A DNA stretch of 64,000 bases, from contig NZ_QDKM01000004.1 in NCBI RefSeq assembly GCF_003076755.1, positions 310,001-374,000 of the forward strand, given 5' to 3'. The notes beneath the pieces are model-generated. The model did no database searches. It saw nothing but the letters and a program-made list of their open reading frames with translations, and was not told the DNA's origin. Position numbers and translations under genes: made by a program. The stretch is from Pararhodobacter oceanensis. Its GTDB lineage: Bacteria > Pseudomonadota > Alphaproteobacteria > Rhodobacterales > Rhodobacteraceae. Within the stretch, counting starts at the first letter, position 1. Each line of letters starts with the position of its first letter. Shown here piece after piece: positions 61,074 to 64,000 of the stretch.

Positions 61074-61087
61074 CAATCTTCCTGCGT

Positions 61088-62092
61088 TCACTCGCGACCG
61101 AGCAGCTGTGCGACTTCGGCGGCGCGCGCTTCACCCAACACTTCGGCATAATATTGCCACTGCGAGTCATTCGCGACCTGAGTCCATTGCGCGGCAGCTT
61201 CATCCGACAGCGACAGGAACTCCATCCCTGCTGCCTGCATCCGTTCGCGCTGTGTGTCTTCGGTCTCGCGGAACCAGTCGAGCGCAAACCCCTGCGCCTC
61301 TTGTGCGGCTTCGGTCAGAATGTCCTGCACCTCGGGCGAAAGACCATTCCACACCTCAAGGTTCATCGCGAGGCTGGCGCCGCTGCGATACATCCCATGG
61401 TCAACCAGATAGCTGGTGACTTCTTCCCAACCATTGTTGGTGTAGTTATCCGCAACCGGCCAGCTGAAACCGTCGACCGTCCCGCGGTCGATGGCAAGAA
61501 AGATGTCACTCGGCGGCAGAGTGATCGGCTCGGCGCCCACATCCTCGATAAAGTGGCGCAGGATCGGCGAGACGCGGATTTTGGTGCCGCTCAGATCGTC
61601 GACCGAGGAGACCTCGAAGTTGGTGCTCAACATATGGGTGCCGACGCCGACATCACCGGCAGCATGCGCCAGATACCGCACACCTTGTTCGGCGAACATT
61701 TCAACCAGATAGTTATAGATCTCGTGACCGGGGCCACCATCAGGAATTTGCAAGGAGGAAAGTTCGGTGAAATCGCCGCCGGGCACAACACCGGCCCAAT
61801 AGTTCGGCGCGCCATACCAGACATCAAAGATGCCGTTCACCAAAGCCTCGGGCTGGTCAAAGGTCGGGATCACATCGGAGGCACCGATATAGCGGATCTG
61901 CACCACGCCTTCACCGAGCCGGTTGGTGGCTTCCATGAACCGGTTGCCGATTTCGGCGGTCGCCGAGGGCCCGATGGGGAACGAACCAACCATTCTGAGC
62001 GTCACTTGGCTGTGGGCAACATTGGCGGTGGTGAAACTCGCGAGCGTGCCTAGCACCACGGCGCCCATCGTCTGAGTAAAAGGGATGTTCAT
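61088..62092 (-). CDS. dctP: TRAP transporter substrate-binding protein (DctP family)
   Basis: 334 residues. Signal peptide about 1-27 (MGAVVLGTLASFTTANVAHS). The mature protein carries the DctP pattern: NRFMEATNRLGEGVVQIRYIGASDVIPTFDQPEALVNGIFDVWYG, SVDDLSGTKIRVSPILRHFIEDVGAEPITLPPSDIFLAIDRGTVDGFSWP. The Arg in TKIRVSP is the usual carboxylate-binding residue, favouring an organic acid ligand. AAGGAG precedes ATG 62092. First gene of dctPQM. Confidence 0.93.
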   Translation of the reverse strand: MNIPFTQTMGAVVLGTLASFTTANVAHSQVTLRMVGSFPIGPSATAEIGNRFMEATNRLGEGVVQIRYIGASDVIPTFDQPEALVNGIFDVWYGAPNYWAGVVPGGDFTELSSLQIPDGGPGHEIYNYLVEMFAEQGVRYLAHAAGDVGVGTHMLSTNFEVSSVDDLSGTKIRVSPILRHFIEDVGAEPITLPPSDIFLAIDRGTVDGFSWPVADNYTNNGWEEVTSYLVDHGMYRSGASLAMNLEVWNGLSPEVQDILTEAAQEAQGFALDWFRETEDTQRERMQAAGMEFLSLSDEAAAQWTQVANDSQWQYYAEVLGEARAAEVAQLLGRE

Positions 62093-62420
62093 TGTATACT
62101 CCTTCTGTTGGAACTTCAGCTTGTCGCGACGCACCTCGAAAACAGCGCGCCACCCGCCGAGTTGTAGAGTGAGCCTAGCAATCACATTTCAACATGTCGA
62201 CACTTTTATTGGTCATGCATACACATACTGAGCTACCGCACTCCAGCTGCCGAATTCAGTAGCCATTGCAGTCTCGCTTGCCGTGATATTGTGCACCAAA
62301 GAAATGGGGTGCCCCGCCCCAACACCACCGCAAGGTCACGCCCTAGGCTCAGCCCAACAAAATAGGCGGCGAGGTTTCCCTCGCCGCCTTGTTTTCGGAC
62401 CCGGTTCTTTGCCGCAAGCG
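62093..62420. other. Intergenic region between tctA and dctP with the dctP promoter
   Basis: 328 bases. The part at 62160-62260 is AT-rich and has a TGTCGACA palindrome (62195-62202), a possible regulator site. The tctA terminator is at 62365-62388. No gene seen. Confidence 0.5.
62365..62388 (-). terminator. Rho-independent terminator of the TTT operon
   Basis: A perfect 10-bp stem GGCGGCGAGG/CCTCGCCGCC with a 4-base loop is followed on the minus strand by TATTTTGTT. It lies 33 bases beyond the tctA stop. Confidence 0.82.
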
Positions 62421-63935
62421 TCAGTCGCCGTCGGCCACGCCTCCGGCGCGTTTGCGGGCGCGGAGGTTGCGCAGGCCAGGCAGGACCATCAGCAGGATCG
62501 CCAGCACCAAGAGCGCCAGTGTCATCGGCCGCTCGAGGATGAAGTCGAAACCGCGATAGAGTTGCATCGCGCGGGCGAAGTTGTTCTCCAGCATCACCCC
62601 GAGGATAAACCCGATCAGCAGCGGCGCCAGCGGGTAGTCGGCAAACCGCAGGATCGTTGCGACCACGCCAAAGCCGACGAGGATCAGCAATTCGGTGGAG
62701 TTGTTCTGCCCCAGATAGCTGCCCATCAAGGTGAAAAACAGGATGAAGGGGATCAGGAAGGTGCGCGGGATGGTCAGGATTTTCGCGATATAGGGGATCA
62801 GCGGCAGGTTGAGGATCAACAGCACCAGATTGCCCAAATACATCGAGATGATCACCGCCCAGAACACGCCCGGTTCATCGACCATCAGCCGTGGTCCCGG
62901 CGTCACATTGAGCGCAAGCAGCGCGCCCAGCAGGATCGCCGTGGTGCCCGAACCGGGGATGCCCAGCGTCAACAAGGGCACGAAGGAGCCGGTGCAGGCG
63001 GCGTTATTTGCGCTCTCGGGTGCGGCGACGCCTTTGATCGAGCCCTTGCCGAATTCGTCCTGCTCAGCGCCCTTGGCGATATTGCGCTCCACCGCATAGC
63101 CCAGAAACGAGGCAATCGTGGCCCCCGCGCCGGGCAAAACGCCGATGAAAAACCCTTGAATGGACTGGCGTCCGATCACCGGCGCAATGCTGCGCGCCTC
63201 CGCCCCTGAAATCCGCAGTTTGCTGATCTTGCCGCCCTCGCCGGTGGCGGCGCGGGCCGGATTCATCACCAGAAACAGCGCCTCGGGCAGGGCAAACATC
63301 GCCATCGCCAAGGTGATGAAAGAGAACCCCGACTGCAGCTCCATCAACCCGAAGGTGAAGCGCGGCGTGTTCGACAAAGCCCCCTCGCCCACCGAGCCCA
63401 GCATCAGGCCCAAGAGCGTCATCATCAGCGCTTTGGCCACCTGTCCGGTGCCGGCGAAGGCGGCGATCGCCGAAAGGCCCACCACCATCAGCGCGAAATA
63501 CTCGGCCGAGTGGAACAACAACGCCACGGTCGAGAGCGCCGGTGCGAAAATCATCAGCAGGATCGCACCGATGGTGCCGCCGGCAAAGCTGGCGATGGCG
63601 GCGATGGTCAGCGCTTTGCCCGCCTGCCCCTTGCGGGCCAGCGGATAGCCGTCAAAGGCGGTGGCGACGGTGCCCGCGACCCCCGGCGCATTCAGCAGAA
63701 TGGAGGAGGTCGAGCCGCCAAAAATCGCCCCGTAATAAACCCCCGACAAGAGGATCAGTGCCGAGGTCGGATCGCCGATGCCAATCGCCACCGGAATCAT
63801 GATCGCGATGATCGACATCGGCCCCAGCCCCGGCAACATGCCGATGAGCGTGCCGATCACACAGCCTGCCACAACCATCATCAGGTTGAACGGTGTTACG
63901 GCTGTTGCCAGCCCGATGAGAATTCCTTCAAGCAT
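62421..63935 (-). CDS. tctA: Tripartite tricarboxylate transporter large permease (TctA)
   Basis: 504 residues, about 11-12 helices. GTLIGMLPGLGPMSIIAIMIP, GVYYGAIFGGSTSSILLNAPGVAGTVATAFDGYPLARKGQAGKAL and PESANNAACTGSFVPLLTLGIPGSGTTAILLGAL are highly conserved TctA blocks. With TctB and a periplasmic TctC protein it imports citrate, other carboxylates or related compounds using a cation gradient. ATG 63935 follows GAGGGGG and is 12 bases after the tctB stop. No tctC gene is in view. Confidence 0.95.
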   Translation of the reverse strand: MLEGILIGLATAVTPFNLMMVVAGCVIGTLIGMLPGLGPMSIIAIMIPVAIGIGDPTSALILLSGVYYGAIFGGSTSSILLNAPGVAGTVATAFDGYPLARKGQAGKALTIAAIASFAGGTIGAILLMIFAPALSTVALLFHSAEYFALMVVGLSAIAAFAGTGQVAKALMMTLLGLMLGSVGEGALSNTPRFTFGLMELQSGFSFITLAMAMFALPEALFLVMNPARAATGEGGKISKLRISGAEARSIAPVIGRQSIQGFFIGVLPGAGATIASFLGYAVERNIAKGAEQDEFGKGSIKGVAAPESANNAACTGSFVPLLTLGIPGSGTTAILLGALLALNVTPGPRLMVDEPGVFWAVIISMYLGNLVLLILNLPLIPYIAKILTIPRTFLIPFILFFTLMGSYLGQNNSTELLILVGFGVVATILRFADYPLAPLLIGFILGVMLENNFARAMQLYRGFDFILERPMTLALLVLAILLMVLPGLRNLRARKRAGGVADGD

Positions 63936-63947
63936 CTTCTGGCCCCC

Positions 63948-64000
63948 TCACATGAACATTGCGGGCAAGGGGCGCAAGAAAATCCCCAAGACCTCTTGCA
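63948..64000 (-). CDS. tctB: TctB small permease, C-terminal fragment (runs off the window)
   Basis: The minus strand from the window end reads QEVLGIFLRPLPAMFM then TGA (63948-63950). The hydrophobic end and the place directly before tctA are those of TctB, the four-helix small subunit. Only 16 residues are visible, so the identity rests mainly on position. Confidence 0.55.
   Translation of the reverse strand, partial: QEVLGIFLRPLPAMFM

Noticed and set aside
62195-62202. TGTCGACA palindrome upstream of dctP, considered as a GntR-type operator
   Set aside because: Eight bases of symmetry are expected by chance at this scale and no regulator gene is adjacent.
1-64000. Search for CRISPR arrays, tRNA and rRNA genes, prophage or integrase genes
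   Set aside because: No regularly spaced repeats, cloverleaf-like sequences with conserved TTC-loop, rRNA segments or phage/integrase motifs were seen by eye; a covariance-model scan would be needed to exclude small RNAs.

Overview
The window is GC-rich chromosomal-type DNA, densely packed with genes on both strands. It most resembles the Rhodobacteraceae (Roseobacter group, Alphaproteobacteria). This rests on the norCBQD gene order, abundant LysR/GcvA-type regulators, TRAP and tripartite tricarboxylate (TTT) transporters, a BCCT carrier, a non-pyrrolysine MttB-family protein and DUF6552- and DUF805-type small membrane proteins. I found no rRNA, tRNA, CRISPR array, phage gene or intact insertion sequence. 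Genus and species cannot be set from this sequence alone.

Layout. 1-5307 (minus): a nitric oxide reductase cluster, norC-norB-norQ-norD, then two small membrane proteins and a cut-off secreted protein. A FNR/NnrR-like box and a matching -10 lie upstream of norC. 5769-9976 (plus): a GcvA-like LysR regulator, a glycine-rich exported protein, a membrane-anchored LuxR-type regulator and an AtoE-like short-chain fatty acid transporter with an elaborate promoter. 10195-17024: RsuA-type pseudouridine synthase, LysR, two dehydrogenase-fold proteins, an acyl-CoA synthetase and a RACo-like corrinoid activator that lacks its usual ferredoxin domain. 17295-22200: an RND efflux pair facing a GbsR/MarR-type regulator. 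The same palindrome lies upstream of both. 22526-31174: VOC protein, PAS/HWE histidine kinase, TetR divergent from a second RND pair, DUF805 and TspO-like proteins. 31264-38720: rtcB broken by one stop codon, small exported and membrane proteins, LysR, an SDR/AraC divergent pair and a Kef-type antiporter. 38955-41224: a P1B-4 metal ATPase and a small membrane protein, preceded by a copy of the TetR palindrome found 16 kb away.

41425-50518: a candidate catabolic island. A flavin-dependent (LLM) monooxygenase, glutathione transferase, flavin reductase and a hydrolase fused to a SnoaL-like domain are tightly packed. They are followed on the same strand by a BCCT importer, a succinate-semialdehyde-type dehydrogenase and a YeiH-type exporter. 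A divergent XRE-cupin regulator flanks the set. 50662-56693: LysR divergent from an AfuABC/Phn-type ABC importer whose operon includes an inositol-monophosphatase-family phosphatase. 56884-59090: a TetR regulator overlapping an MttB-family methyltransferase gene. 59243-64000 (minus): a complete TRAP transporter (dctPQM) and a TTT transporter (tctA and the tail of tctB).

Taken together this is a metabolically versatile, probably marine or sediment heterotroph with NO detoxification or denitrification capacity, many importers for small organic solutes and two multidrug/metal efflux regulons. The most testable new points are regulatory: two regulons whose operators can be read directly as repeated palindromes, and several well-formed operator candidates beside divergent regulators.
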